A stretch of 64,000 nt of DNA, from positions 1,860,001 through 1,924,000 of the forward strand of contig CAWEGO010000002.1 of the NCBI GenBank assembly GCA_963808725.1, in the 5' to 3' direction. Below the pieces are notes generated by a model. That model saw only the letters and a list, made by a program, of their open reading frames with translations. It did not search any database and had not been told where the DNA came from. Shown here piece after piece: positions 7,536-16,904 of this stretch. The first letter of the stretch is position 1, and every line of letters starts with the position of its first letter. Source of the DNA: JAHFUA01 sp963808725. Lineage in GTDB: Bacteria; Acidobacteriota; Terriglobia; Terriglobales; Acidobacteriaceae. A program made the translations under genes and the position numbers.

Positions 7536-8711
7536 TTATCGAGTGAACCTTGTCTTCTTCTTCTCCCCGTGTCGTTCGAGCGCCAACTGGATCAGCCGGT
7601 CGATCAGCTTGGGATACGGCAGTCCTGATGCCGCCCACAGCTTCGGATACATGCTGATGGCGGTGAAGCCGGGAATTGTATTGACCTCGTTGACGTAAAT
7701 CTTCTCGGTCTTGGGGTCCATGAGGAAATCCACGCGCGCCATGCCCGCGCAATCGACGGCGAGAAATGCCTGCACCGCCATCTCCTGCACCTGCTGCATC
7801 TGCTTCTTGTTGAGCTTGGCGGGGATAATGAGATCCGAGCCTTCAGTTAGATATTTGGCCTCGTAATCGTAGAAGTCTTTGGAGGGGACGACTTCACCAG
7901 CGATGGACGCTTCGGGCCGGTCGTTGCCCAGCACAGAGCACTCGATCTCTCGCGCCTTGCGGTCCTTCCCGCCGACGCTCTCCTCAATGACGATCTTGCG
8001 ATCGTACGCGGCGGCCTCGTCCATGGCCTTTTCGAGTTCTTTGCGGTCGCGCGCCTTGCTGACGCCTACCGATGAACCCATGTTGGCCGGTTTCACGAAC
8101 AGGGGGTAGTTGAGCTTCTTCTCGATCTCCTTGCGCACACGTTTCGAGTCCTTCTCCCAGTCGGCACGCAGAAAGGTCAGGTGCCGGACGAGCGCAAGCC
8201 CGGCGTCGCGGAAGAGGCGCTTCATCACGTCCTTGTCCATGCCCGCGGACGAGCCCAGCACGCCTGCGCCGACGTAAGCCAGGTCGGCGAGCTCGAGCAG
8301 GCCCTGGATGGTGCCATCCTCGCCAAAGGTGCCGTGCAACACGGGAAAAACTACATCCACATTGATGGCGCGGTCTTCGAGCCGGCGCTGCGGGACATTG
8401 CTTTCGAACGGCGCCAACGCATCGCCCGGCACCGGCGGGATGACGATAGACTCGCCCTTCGCCAGCAGCGCTGCGCCCGGCGTGGCGTCGGGATCGCCGG
8501 CGCGCAGGTGCTTGGCGCTCGAGAACTCTCCACGCAGCAGCTTCTCGGCACTGGCCGAGGTGAGCCAGCGGCCCTCCTTGGTGATGCCGATGGGCACGAC
8601 CTCGTACTTGTCCTTATCGATGGCGTCGAGGATGGAAGCGGCCGAAAGCAGCGAGACTTCATGCTCGCCGCTGCGCCCGCCGAAGAGGATGCCGATGCGA
8701 AGCTTCTTCAT
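7536..8711 (-). CDS. ddl: D-alanine--D-alanine ligase
   Basis: This 391-residue ATP-grasp ligase makes D-Ala-D-Ala for peptidoglycan. The N-terminal ILFGGRSGEHEVSLLSA motif, the VLHGTFGEDGTIQGLLEL segment around residue 120, FVKPANMGSSVGVSKA for ATP binding, and the C-terminal NEVNTIPGFTAISMYPKLW with metal ligands are all intact. Length is at the long end for the family because of an insert around residues 65-105. It is convergent with the GIY-YIG cassette region and probably transcribed on its own. A basic tail (KKKTRFTR) ends the protein. Confidence 0.95.
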   Translation of the reverse strand: MKKLRIGILFGGRSGEHEVSLLSAASILDAIDKDKYEVVPIGITKEGRWLTSASAEKLLRGEFSSAKHLRAGDPDATPGAALLAKGESIVIPPVPGDALAPFESNVPQRRLEDRAINVDVVFPVLHGTFGEDGTIQGLLELADLAYVGAGVLGSSAGMDKDVMKRLFRDAGLALVRHLTFLRADWEKDSKRVRKEIEKKLNYPLFVKPANMGSSVGVSKARDRKELEKAMDEAAAYDRKIVIEESVGGKDRKAREIECSVLGNDRPEASIAGEVVPSKDFYDYEAKYLTEGSDLIIPAKLNKKQMQQVQEMAVQAFLAVDCAGMARVDFLMDPKTEKIYVNEVNTIPGFTAISMYPKLWAASGLPYPKLIDRLIQLALERHGEKKKTRFTR

Positions 8712-8833
8712 GTTCAGTCGCCGGTAGCCAGTTGCCAGTCGCCAGTGTGAACCACGTAGACACGTCGTTCAAGCGGAAGCCGTGACTGACTGGATGCCAA
8801 TGGTCGTGTGTCCTCGTGGCGAGTGCTAATGCG

Positions 8834-9766
8834 CTAAAGAATCTTCTTTCCGAACACGGACAGCGTCAGCTCGACTGCCAAGTTGGCCGTCTGGTTGCGC
8901 TCGTCGATCACCGGATTGACCTCGACAATCTCAAAGCTGGTGAGCCGGCCGTGGTCGGCGATGATCTCCATCGCCAGGTGGGCTTCGCGGTAAGTCGCAC
9001 CGCCGCGGACAGGCGTGCCGACGCCGGGTGCGTCTTCAGGATCGACCCAATCCATGTCGAGCGAGACGTGGTAGCCGGCGGTGCCGCGGCCAGCGGCACG
9101 GAGCGCCTCTTCCATCACGGCGCGCATGCCGCGCTCGTCGATGTCGCGCATGGTATAGACCTCGATGCCAGCCTTGCGCACGTTCTCCTTCTCGGCGGCG
9201 TCGATGTCGCGGACCCCCACCAGCACACAGTTCTCGGGCGCGACCTTGGGCGAGAAGCCGAAGATGTTGGCCAGCTCCGGCGGACCCAGTCCCATGATCG
9301 CCGCCAGCGGCATGCCGTGGACGTTGCCGCTGGGCGAGCTCTCAGGCGTGTTGATGTCGGCGTGGGCATCGATCCAGAGCAGCCCTAGCTTTTGGTTTTG
9401 GCGCCGGAAGAACTCGGAAACGCCGGAGACCGTCCCAACCGCTACGGAGTGGTCGCCGCCCAGCACCAGCGGCGTCTTGCCGGCTTCCAGCGTTTTCAGC
9501 ACCAGTTCGGCTTGCTTGACGCAAGTGGCGGTGATCTCTTTCAGATACTTGGCGTTGGGATGGCCCTCTTTCTTCTGCTCGGCAATGGCTACAGCGATGT
9601 TGCCGGCATCTTCGACCACGAACCCCAGCGCCTCGAGACGAGCCGCAAGACCGGCGACCCGCACCGCCGACGGGCCCATGTCCACGCCGCGCCGCGACTG
9701 GCCGAGGTCGAGCGGGACCCCGATCACGCGTATTTTCCGGGCGGAGACGTTCGCTGCCGACGCCAT
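8834..9766 (-). CDS. rocF: Arginase
   Basis: This 310-residue ureohydrolase converts arginine to ornithine and urea. The binuclear manganese site is complete: GGDHSVAVG, then WIDAHADINTPESSPSGNVHG, then SLDMDWVDPEDAPG. The SPSGNVHGMPLA loop and the C-terminal VEVNPVIDERNQTA segment are diagnostic for arginase rather than agmatinase. It could supply nitrogen or make ornithine for polyamines. No arginine-catabolic partners are adjacent; asnS is its upstream neighbour on the same strand, separated by a repeat pair. Confidence 0.93.
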   Translation of the reverse strand: MASAANVSARKIRVIGVPLDLGQSRRGVDMGPSAVRVAGLAARLEALGFVVEDAGNIAVAIAEQKKEGHPNAKYLKEITATCVKQAELVLKTLEAGKTPLVLGGDHSVAVGTVSGVSEFFRRQNQKLGLLWIDAHADINTPESSPSGNVHGMPLAAIMGLGPPELANIFGFSPKVAPENCVLVGVRDIDAAEKENVRKAGIEVYTMRDIDERGMRAVMEEALRAAGRGTAGYHVSLDMDWVDPEDAPGVGTPVRGGATYREAHLAMEIIADHGRLTSFEIVEVNPVIDERNQTANLAVELTLSVFGKKIL

Positions 9767-9825
9767 TCAGTTGGCTCTTACATCCATATTTTTCACCGCC
9801 GAGACGCCGAGTTGTGGAAACTGCT

Positions 9826-9949
9826 GTCATCCTGAGCGGAGCGAAGGCAAAGCCGGAGCGGAGTCGAAGGACCCCTATGACCAGCGAGAGGGTAGGGGGC
9901 CTTCGACTCGCGACCGCGATACGGCTGCGGTCGCTCGCTCAGGATGACA
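9826..9949. repeat. Head-to-head pair of the dispersed repeat
   Basis: A plus-oriented copy (GTCATCCTGAGCGGAGCGAA to GAGTCGAAGGACCCC, 9826-9873) is followed by a minus-oriented copy (GGCCTTCGACTCGCGACCGC to CTCGCTCAGGATGACA, to 9949). Together they fill the gap between arginase and asnS. A CCGCCGAGACGCCGAG arm lies just upstream at about 9797. Confidence 0.85.
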
Positions 9950-9959
9950 AACGAGAGCA

Positions 9960-11310
9960 TCACGGATAGATCCTCGTCAGCGTGCGCGCGAACGGGATCG
10001 TTTCCCGCAGGTGCTCGATGCCGCAGATCCATGTCACCGCCCGCTCGATGCCCATGCCGAAGCCGGAGTGCGGCACGCCGCCGTACTTGCGCAGGTCGAG
10101 ATACCACTTGAACGCCTCTTCCGGCAGGCCGTGCTCGCGGATACGCTTGAGCAGCAGCTCATAGGAGCCAATGCGCTGCGAGCCGCCGATGATCTCGCCA
10201 TAGCCCTCGGGCGCCAGCATGTCCATGCACAACGCGACTTCCGCCCGCTGCGGGTCGGGTTCCATGTAGAACGCCTTCACCGCGGTCGGGTAGCGGTGCA
10301 CTATGACCGGCCGCTCGAACTTCGACGAGAGATACGTCTCGTCGGGAGAGCCGAGGTCGCCGCCCCACTCGAAGCGGTTCTCCAGTTCGCCCTTGGCATG
10401 GCCCTCGTGCAGCATCTTCACCGCTTCGTCGTAGGTGATGCGGGGAAAGGGCGTGTCGATTTTCTCCAGCGGCGCGAGGTTGCGGCTGATGGTCCCCAGC
10501 TCCGGCCGGCGGCGCTCCAGCACGCGCTTGACGATGAAGGTGACAAATTCCTCCGCCAGCTTCATCAGGTCGTCGAGCGTGGCATAGGCGATCTCCGGCT
10601 CGACCATCCAGAACTCGGTCAGGTGGCGGCGCGTCTTCGATTTCTCCGCGCGAAACGTCGGCCCGAATGAATAGACCTTGCCCAGCGCCATGGCGGTGGC
10701 CTCGATGTAGAGCTGGCCGGACTGGGTGAGGAAGGCCTCTTCGCCGAAGTAATCGACCGGGAACAGCGTAGTCGTGCCCTCGCAGGCCGCCGGCGTGAGG
10801 ATGGGCGGGTCAGTGAGGATGAATCCCTGCTCATCCAGGAAGTCGCGCGCCGCCTTGATCACCTCCGCGCGCACCCGCAGGATCGAAGCCTGGCGCGGCG
10901 TACCGCACCCAGAGATGGCGGTGCTCCATCAGGAAGTCGACGCCGTGTTCCTTGAGCGAGATCGGAAACGGATCGGCCTCCGGAACCGGCTGCACCACCT
11001 GCACTTCGCTGACGTCGAGTTCGTAGCCGCCGGGCGCGCGCTTGTCGTCCCGCACCTTGCCGGTGACGATCACGCTCGATTCCTGGGTGAGCTTCTTGAC
11101 CGACTCGAATATCTCCGGCGGGACGGCATTCTTCGCCACTACGCCCTGGATCACTCCCGAGCCGTCGCGGAAGATGGGGAACAGCAGCTTGCCGCTCTCG
11201 CGCAGGTTGTAGAGCCATCCGCGGATGGTGACGGCCTGGCCTTCGTGCTGGCCGATCTCGCGGATGGTCGTGACCGGGGCCCGGGTTGCGGTTATGTTGG
11301 CGGTGGACAT
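9960..11310 (-). pseudogene. asnS: Asparaginyl-tRNA synthetase, with one frameshift
   Basis: The N-terminal anticodon-binding OB fold (from MSTANITATR at 11310, with TIRGWLYNLRESGKLLFPIF) is followed by FLMEHRHLWVR, after which the frame changes near 10895-10903. The catalytic domain then continues (VIKAARDFLDEQGF) to the stop at 9960. The span is 1351 bases, one extra. Class II motifs are intact: motif 2 (FRAEKSKTRRHLTEFWMVEPE) and motif 3 (GFGMGIERAVTWICG). The joined protein of about 449 residues would charge tRNA-Asn. As this is normally essential, a sequence error is more likely than gene loss. A gatCA pathway also begins at the far end of the window. Confidence 0.85.
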
Positions 11311-11384
11311 CAGAAACCTCAGGGTTAAAGAAGTCCTTACAGGATACGCCTCGGTGTCGTCTGCGTTTATCCGCGGGGAACGAA

Positions 11385-11717
11385 TTAGCTCGGCTGCGGA
11401 GGCGGCACCGTAGCCGCGGGAGCGGGCTGCGCCGCGGGCGTGCTGGTGTTGACCAGGTCCTTCAATTCCTTGCTGGGCTTGAAGAAAGGGATCTTCTTGG
11501 CGGGGACTTCGACGCGGTCGCCGGTTTTGGGATTGCGTCCGACGCGCGGATTGCGCTGGCGGGTACGGAAGCTGCCGAAACCGCGGATCTCGATTTTGTC
11601 GCCCGCGCGCAGCGAGTGCACGATGCTGTCGAAAATGGTTTCCACGATGACCTCGCTGTCCTTGCGCGTCAGCTCCACCTGCCGCGATACTTCGTCGATC
11701 AAATCCGCTTTCGTCAT
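11385..11717 (-). CDS. HU/IHF-family DNA-binding protein with Pro-Ala tail
   Basis: MTKADLIDEVSRQVELTRKD starts a classic HU/IHF fold of about 90 residues, including the beta-arm sequence GFGSFRTRQRNPRVGRNPKTG that bends DNA in the minor groove. Residues after about 90 form a low-complexity Ala, Pro and Thr tail that is not part of the fold. ATG 11717 was preferred over GTG 11723 because GAGGTGG lies just upstream. It is a nucleoid-associated protein; HU versus IHF-beta type cannot be settled by eye. Confidence 0.92.
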   Translation of the reverse strand: MTKADLIDEVSRQVELTRKDSEVIVETIFDSIVHSLRAGDKIEIRGFGSFRTRQRNPRVGRNPKTGDRVEVPAKKIPFFKPSKELKDLVNTSTPAAQPAPAATVPPPQPS

Positions 11718-11792
11718 CGCCACCTCACTCGCATTGTATCCCGTTCTCGTTCTGGATCAGTATCTTACATCGCAGGGGCGGGGGCAATCCGC

Positions 11793-12705
11793 TCATTTCC
11801 ACAGGTAATAAAAGCCGATATTGCTCTGCATGAGCTTAGCCCGGTCGGGAAGATATTCGGAAACGTCGCCGAAGAGCACATCGAGCAGGGTGCGCCGCTG
11901 CTTTTCCGGGTGGACGAGGGTGGGTTCGCCGGTGATGCCGACCGATTTCGCCGTGTCCTCGACCGCGGCCTGGAAATCGCCGAACTCATCGATCAGCTTC
12001 AGTCGCTTGGCTTGCTCGCCGGTCCACACTCTGCCATCGGCCAGGGACGAACGTCTTCTTCCTTCAGCTGGCGTCCTTCTGCCACGGCATGGATGAACTG
12101 CGCGAACATGTTATCCAGCAATTGCTGCAGTATTGGTGCTCGGCCGGAGTCAGATCGCGCATGGGATCTCCGGTGTCCTTGAATTCGCCGGTCTTGAGCA
12201 CAATCTCCTTCATCTTGGCCCAGCGGACGAGGTCGCCGTAGTTGTACCAATCCGCGATCACGCCGATGCTGCCGACGATGCTGCCGCGGTCGGCGAAGAT
12301 CTTGCTGGTAGCCGAGGAGATGTAGTAGCCGCCGCTGGCCCCCACGGTCTCGATCGAGGCCACCACCGGCTTTTTCTTCTGATCGCGGATGCGCTTGACT
12401 TCCTGGTAAATCTCCTGCGAAGCGGCGACACCGCCGCCCGGGGTGTTGATGTGGAGGATGATGGCCTTGATGGAATCGTCGTTGGCGAACTTCTTGAGCT
12501 CGGAAACCACGGTTTTGGGCTCGACGATGACGCCCTCAATATCGACCACGCCAATCTGGCCGCCGAAGCCGCCAAAGGCCTCCCTTCCTTCTGCGCGGCG
12601 CAGGCTCACGTAGACCAGCGTGAACACCGCCAGAACGAAGAGGAAGAAGGCGCCTCCGCCGATCACGATCCACAACAGGGTGCGGGACTGTCGCTCTTCC
12701 GCCAT
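11793..12705 (-). pseudogene. sppA: Signal peptide peptidase SppA, with two frameshifts
   Basis: From 12705 an N-terminal membrane anchor (LLWIVIGGGAFFLFVLAVFT) is followed by the protease domain with the nucleophile Ser in ETVGASGGYYIS and the general-base Lys in KTGEFKDTGDPMR. The frame breaks near 12133 (after LTPAEH), continues as LLDNMFAQFIHAVAEGRQLK, and breaks again near 12040, where one C appears missing before LADGRVWTGEQAKRLKLIDE. The rest runs to 11793. The rebuilt protein of about 300 residues would be a membrane-bound serine protease that degrades cleaved signal peptides. Catalytic residues are conserved despite the breaks. Confidence 0.85.
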
Positions 12706-12742
12706 GGCGAGCCGCTAGTGTAACACCGCGTCCGCCGGCAGA

Positions 12743-12773
12743 CCCACCCCTGGCAACAGCGGCCAAGGGTGGG
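12743..12773. repeat. CCACCCTTGGC hairpin repeat
   Basis: CCCACCCCTGGC and GGCCAAGGGTGGG form an inverted pair with a short loop between two minus-strand genes. The same hairpin type occurs at 43010-43040. There is no T run, so it is classed as a repeat rather than a terminator. Confidence 0.6.
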
Positions 12774-12803
12774 CGCCCAAAGACTCACTTCGATACCAAC
12801 GCG

Positions 12804-15089
12804 CTACGCCGCGAGGGGCCCGGTGCGATGGAAGTGGTAATCCAGGATGCGAGCGGCGAGGGCTGGGCTCATGTCATCCCCCTCGGCGTCGACCTGGCGC
12901 ACGACCTCGCCGCGGCACAGAATCTCGGTGGCCGCCATGCCGAAGACGCCGGTGGGCAGTTCCACGTTGAATTCCAGGTAAGCGTTGGGCTCCAGGGGCT
13001 GGTCGGTGCGGATGAGCACCCCCGAGCGGCTGATGTTCGCGGTGGTGCCGTGCCGCCACATGCTTTCTCCGGCCACACGGTAGTGCACCGGAAGTTGCAG
13101 GGTGAAGCGCGGCGCGCGCGCGGGAAGATCGTTCTCGGCTTCGATCAGGAACTGCTTGGTCGGTGGCATCTTGGGTTTCTCCGTTTTGGGGTTTGGTCTT
13201 TCCATTACTTCGCGCACCTTGCGGGTGAGCGCATCGAGGGTGAAGGGTTTCTGCAGGAAGTTGGCTGAGGTTTCGATCATGTCGTTGCGCCAGATGGCGT
13301 TTTCGGTGTAGCCCGACATGAACAGGATCCGCGTCTTGGGACTGAGTACGGCCATGCGCTGGGCCAGCTCGCGCCCGTTCATGACCGGCATAATGATGTC
13401 GGTGAGCAGCAGGTGAATGACGCCCTTGTGCTGGCGGGCCACATCGATGGCTGCCGCCCCGTGTTCCGCCACCAGCACGGTATAGCCGTGCGTCTCCAGG
13501 AACTGGCGGGTCAGGTCGCGGAGTTGCGGCTCGTCTTCCACTACCAGGATGGTCTCGTGGCTCAAGGGAGCACCCGCCGGCTCAGGCTGCACGGCTGGTT
13601 TATCCTCCGCCGCTTCCTCCACCCGCGGCAGGTAGATCTTGAAGGTGGTGCCGTGGTCGGGCTCGCTATACACCCAGATATAGCCGCCACTCTGCTTGAC
13701 GATGCCATAGACCATCGACAGGCCGAGCCCGGTGCCCTTCTGTCCCTTGGTGGTGAAAAAGGGCTCGAAGATGTGCGACTGGGTCTCCTTGTCCATGCCC
13801 ACGCCGGTGTCGCTGATGGCCAGCATCACATACTCTCCGGGCGAGACCCCGGGATGGCGGCGAGCGTAGGCTTCGTCGAGGGTCACATTGGCGGTCTCGA
13901 TGGTGAGCTTGCCGCCGCCGGGCATGGCGTCGCGCGCATTCACCACCAGGTTCATGACCACCTGCTCGATCTGCCCCGGGTCGGCCTTCACTCGGCCCAG
14001 GGCATCGGCGGGGAGGGTAGCCAGTTCAACGTCTTCGCCGATCAGCCGCGGCAGCATCTTCAGGTTTTCGCTGACCACCGCGTTCAGATCGAGCACCTTG
14101 GGCGTCAGCAACTGTTTGCGGCTGAAGGCAAGGAGCTGCCGGGTGAGCGCAGTGGCGCGGTCGGCGGCGTTGGCGATCTCCTGCGCGAAGCCGCGCAGCG
14201 ACGGATCGGGGCCGAGTTGCTGCAGCAGAAACTCGCAGTAGCCGGAGATCACCATCAGCAGGTTGTTGAAGTCGTGGGCAATGCCGCCGGCCAGGCGTCC
14301 GACCGCCTCCATCTTCTGCGACTGCCGCAGTTGCTGTTCCAGGGCGCGCTGCTCGGTGACGTCCTCGGCGTAGAGTTCGAAGGAGACGCTCTTGGCGGCC
14401 ACGCGGATCGGCCGGGCGGAGACGCGCACCATCAGGGCCGAGCCATCCTGCCGCTTCCACTCCGCCTCCACCTTGTCGAAGCTGCGGCCGGAGCGGAAGC
14501 ACTCCAGCAGCTCCGCTCGCTGTTCGGCGTTGCTGTAGATATCGGTAGCCAGGTTGCGGCGCAAGAGCTCGTCGCCGCCGGAGAAGCCGAGCATGGCGAT
14601 CAGCGCGGGATTGGCGTCCACGAGCTGGCCGTTCGCGTTGGAGCGGCAAATGCCATAGGGAGCATTCACTACCAGCGAGCGGAAGTTCGCCTCCGAGGAC
14701 TTTAGCGCTTGCTGCGCCGAACGCAGCGCAGCATTGAAGGCGCAGATCGCCAAGGCCACCAGCACGAACAGCGCCAGGTGGACCAGGTAATCCTTGTAGA
14801 AGCGGAAGGCAGGTTGCACCGGCAAGAAGGAATAGGCGTCGCCCAGGACACAGAAGGCGGTGGTGGTCAGGCCGGGTTTCCAGCCACCGAACCACGCGCT
14901 CACCATCACCGCCAGCGCGAACACCAGCAGCCGGGTTTCGACCAGAGGAGAATAAACCGTCAACAGCAGCGCGACCGTGCTCGAAAGCAGGGCCACACCG
15001 TAGCGGAGGACGGGCGGGTCCTCCGGGGGGACGAAGCGTGCGCGGGATCGGGGAAATTCAAGCAGCATAGCCCGCCTCACAGTTCGCAT
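12804..15089 (-). CDS. Hybrid sensor histidine kinase with receiver and PilZ domains
   Basis: This 761-residue protein has domains in the order: membrane segments at about residues 28-120 resembling the DUF4118 sensor of KdpD, a PAS domain (about 130-250), HisKA with the phospho-His in GGIAHDFNNLL, HATPase (VVMNLVVNARDAM, SDTGVGMD, GTGLGLSMVYG), a receiver domain with the acceptor Asp in LLLTDIIMPVMNG, and a C-terminal PilZ-like domain from about residue 650 (RAPRFTLQLPVHYRV, NISRSGVLIRTDQP). PilZ usually binds cyclic di-GMP, so the fusion could tie phosphorelay output to that messenger. A diguanylate cyclase gene lies directly upstream on the same strand. The N-terminus could also begin at the ATG of MLLEFPRS. 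Confidence 0.9.
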   Translation of the reverse strand: MRTVRRAMLLEFPRSRARFVPPEDPPVLRYGVALLSSTVALLLTVYSPLVETRLLVFALAVMVSAWFGGWKPGLTTTAFCVLGDAYSFLPVQPAFRFYKDYLVHLALFVLVALAICAFNAALRSAQQALKSSEANFRSLVVNAPYGICRSNANGQLVDANPALIAMLGFSGGDELLRRNLATDIYSNAEQRAELLECFRSGRSFDKVEAEWKRQDGSALMVRVSARPIRVAAKSVSFELYAEDVTEQRALEQQLRQSQKMEAVGRLAGGIAHDFNNLLMVISGYCEFLLQQLGPDPSLRGFAQEIANAADRATALTRQLLAFSRKQLLTPKVLDLNAVVSENLKMLPRLIGEDVELATLPADALGRVKADPGQIEQVVMNLVVNARDAMPGGGKLTIETANVTLDEAYARRHPGVSPGEYVMLAISDTGVGMDKETQSHIFEPFFTTKGQKGTGLGLSMVYGIVKQSGGYIWVYSEPDHGTTFKIYLPRVEEAAEDKPAVQPEPAGAPLSHETILVVEDEPQLRDLTRQFLETHGYTVLVAEHGAAAIDVARQHKGVIHLLLTDIIMPVMNGRELAQRMAVLSPKTRILFMSGYTENAIWRNDMIETSANFLQKPFTLDALTRKVREVMERPNPKTEKPKMPPTKQFLIEAENDLPARAPRFTLQLPVHYRVAGESMWRHGTTANISRSGVLIRTDQPLEPNAYLEFNVELPTGVFGMAATEILCRGEVVRQVDAEGDDMSPALAARILDYHFHRTGPLAA

Positions 15090-15213
15090 CGTAGCCCGCG
15101 GTGCTGCAGTCTGGAAAATTACGGCGGTGCAGGTTAGGGATCGTCGAAACGGGCGGTGGCAGCATCGTCCGCCGATGCAGGGGGTGGTTACTACGCGGAT
15201 CGTCTCGGCAGGG

Positions 15214-16005
15214 TCAGGCGGGAGCGCACACGTGGGCTTTAGCGTCCAGCATCAGACGGTCGGCCTGGTGGATCAATTCACTTGCTGTCATTCCCGGTTT
15301 AGGTTCGGCCATCCCACAGGTGACCGTGATGGAATAGCCGCGGTCGTTGGCCTGGTTCCACCCGGCAAGATAAACCTCCTGCAGTCGATTGATCGCCACC
15401 GCGGCCTCCTGCATGGCGGTTTCGGGCATGACCACGATGAACTCATCTCCGCCGTAGCGCACGATGGTGTCCGCCGCCCGGAAGTTCTTGCGCATCAGGC
15501 TGGCGACTGTCATCAAGACCCGGTCTCCCTCCAGGTGGCCAAAGCGGGTGTTGAAGTCCTTGAACCTATCGACATCGATGACCGCTAAACAGAGGTTGTT
15601 CTGGTATCGCTCCGCCCGGCTGACTTCCTTTTCCAGCATTTTTTCCATGTAGCGGCGATTGAAAACGCCGGTGAGGGCGTCGACCTGGGCCGCGCGCTCC
15701 GCCAATTGCAACTGCCGGACAAGTTCCGTGCGGGTTCTTTGCAGCCGGAACCTTTGGTGCAGGGTCTGCGCGTTCAACAACAGCAGCAGAACGATCAAGC
15801 CCGCCGTGTACTGGGGCAGATTGGTCGCGTGGACGGAATCGGTGAACTTCCAAAGCAGGTTCGGGGCCAGCAAAAGAAAAAAACCGGCGGCCAGAGCTAA
15901 CAAAACACAAGCGCCAATCCCCCAGAGCTGAAGGTCGCGCCAGTCCAGGGCTTTGATCTGTTTTTCGAGTTGTTCCGGACGACGCTGAATTTCCGAGTCC
16001 GACAT
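15214..16005 (-). CDS. Membrane diguanylate cyclase (GGDEF)
   Basis: The start at ATG 16005 is preceded by GGAGG with 8-base spacing and gives a protein of 263 residues; the frame is open to GTG 16077. Two membrane helices lie at about residues 27-46 and 62-78, followed by a coiled linker. The GGDEF domain is complete: DALTGVFNRRYMEK, DVDRFKDFNTRFGH and RYGGDEF. An RxxD inhibitory site (RAAD) sits five residues before GGDEF, so product feedback is expected. It makes cyclic di-GMP from GTP. The adjacent histidine kinase carries a PilZ domain, a possible receptor. Confidence 0.92.
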   Translation of the reverse strand: MSDSEIQRRPEQLEKQIKALDWRDLQLWGIGACVLLALAAGFFLLLAPNLLWKFTDSVHATNLPQYTAGLIVLLLLLNAQTLHQRFRLQRTRTELVRQLQLAERAAQVDALTGVFNRRYMEKMLEKEVSRAERYQNNLCLAVIDVDRFKDFNTRFGHLEGDRVLMTVASLMRKNFRAADTIVRYGGDEFIVVMPETAMQEAAVAINRLQEVYLAGWNQANDRGYSITVTCGMAEPKPGMTASELIHQADRLMLDAKAHVCAPA

Positions 16006-16189
16006 CAATAAAACCTCCGCGATGAGAACCACCAGGGCCCAATAAAAATAGCAACGCCAAAGGACAGTATCATTCACTTGATCAATGGAATTCCATCTGC
16101 CGAAGGTACAGGGACACTAGATTCGCATTAGCCGCGAAGGGACTATCCGCCGCCGTCCTCGGGTAGCACACTATCGTTCTGCGCTCTCG

Positions 16190-16232
16190 TTGACACTCCC
16201 GGCCCCGTACTCTAGAGTAAGTGTTCACTTAC
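16190..16232 (+). promoter_or_regulatory. tetR-efflux promoter with TetR-type operator
   Basis: TTGACA at 16190-16195 and TAGAGT at 16213-16218 have 17-base spacing. GTAAGTG and CACTTAC (16217-16232, two central bases) form a perfect 7-bp dyad across the expected transcription start, directly before the ATG. Position and symmetry suit autorepression by the TetR protein encoded immediately downstream. Confidence 0.7.
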
Positions 16233-16883
16233 ATGGCGACGACTTCGCAGGTGCGTTTGCCGGCACGCGACCGCCGGCTGCAGATCATGGAGGCGGCAAA
16301 GGAATTGTTCGCGCGCCAGGGATTCGAGGGCACCACCACCCGCCAGATCGCAGAGAGCGCGCGGGTGAACGAAGCCATCATCTTCCGGCATTTTCCCAGC
16401 AAGGAAGACCTGTACTGGGCCATCATCGACCGCGAGTCCGAACTGGCAGGCTGGCAGCCGACGCTGGAGCGTCAACTCAGCTCGGGGGCCAGCAACCGCG
16501 AGATCTTTGCCAGCATCGCGGAGGATATTCTGGTTCGTCGCGCCCAGGATGACAGCCTGAGCCGGCTGCTGTTGTTCAGCGCGCTGGAGAACCAGCGGCG
16601 CTCACAGCGTTTTTTCCAGACCCACGTGGTGGCATACTACGAACTCATCGCGGGATATATCCGGGGGCGGATCGAGGAGGGAGCGTTTCGCGCGGTCAAC
16701 CCGCTGCTGGCGGCCAGGGGGTTCGTCGGCATGATCGTGTACCACTCCCTGATCCAGGAGATTTACGGCGCCAAACGTTATCAGGAGTTTGACGTCAAAG
16801 AGGTAAGCGAAACACTGACCGACATCTGGCTGGGCGGGATGGAAATCCGTGAAGGCCAGAATCCCCGGCGTAAGGCAAAATAA
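16233..16883 (+). CDS. TetR-family repressor of the efflux operon
   Basis: This is a 216-residue protein with an N-terminal helix-turn-helix (IMEAAKELFARQGFEGTTTR, QIAESARVNEAIIFRHFPSK) typical of TetR, followed by an all-helical ligand domain. ATG 16233 was chosen because the in-frame GTG 16221 lies inside the operator dyad. An adaptor and an RND pump follow in the same direction after 21 bases. It probably represses this operon and releases DNA when it binds a pump substrate, like AcrR. The inducer is unknown. Confidence 0.9.
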   Translation: MATTSQVRLPARDRRLQIMEAAKELFARQGFEGTTTRQIAESARVNEAIIFRHFPSKEDLYWAIIDRESELAGWQPTLERQLSSGASNREIFASIAEDILVRRAQDDSLSRLLLFSALENQRRSQRFFQTHVVAYYELIAGYIRGRIEEGAFRAVNPLLAARGFVGMIVYHSLIQEIYGAKRYQEFDVKEVSETLTDIWLGGMEIREGQNPRRKAK

Positions 16884-16904
16884 TCGCAGCTCAAGGCGTA
16901 ACGG

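Noticed and set aside
13413..14705. Plus-strand open frame of 430 residues inside the hybrid kinase gene
   Set aside because: Composition is His/Gln/Gly-rich without domain motifs; the minus-strand kinase has all expected motifs.
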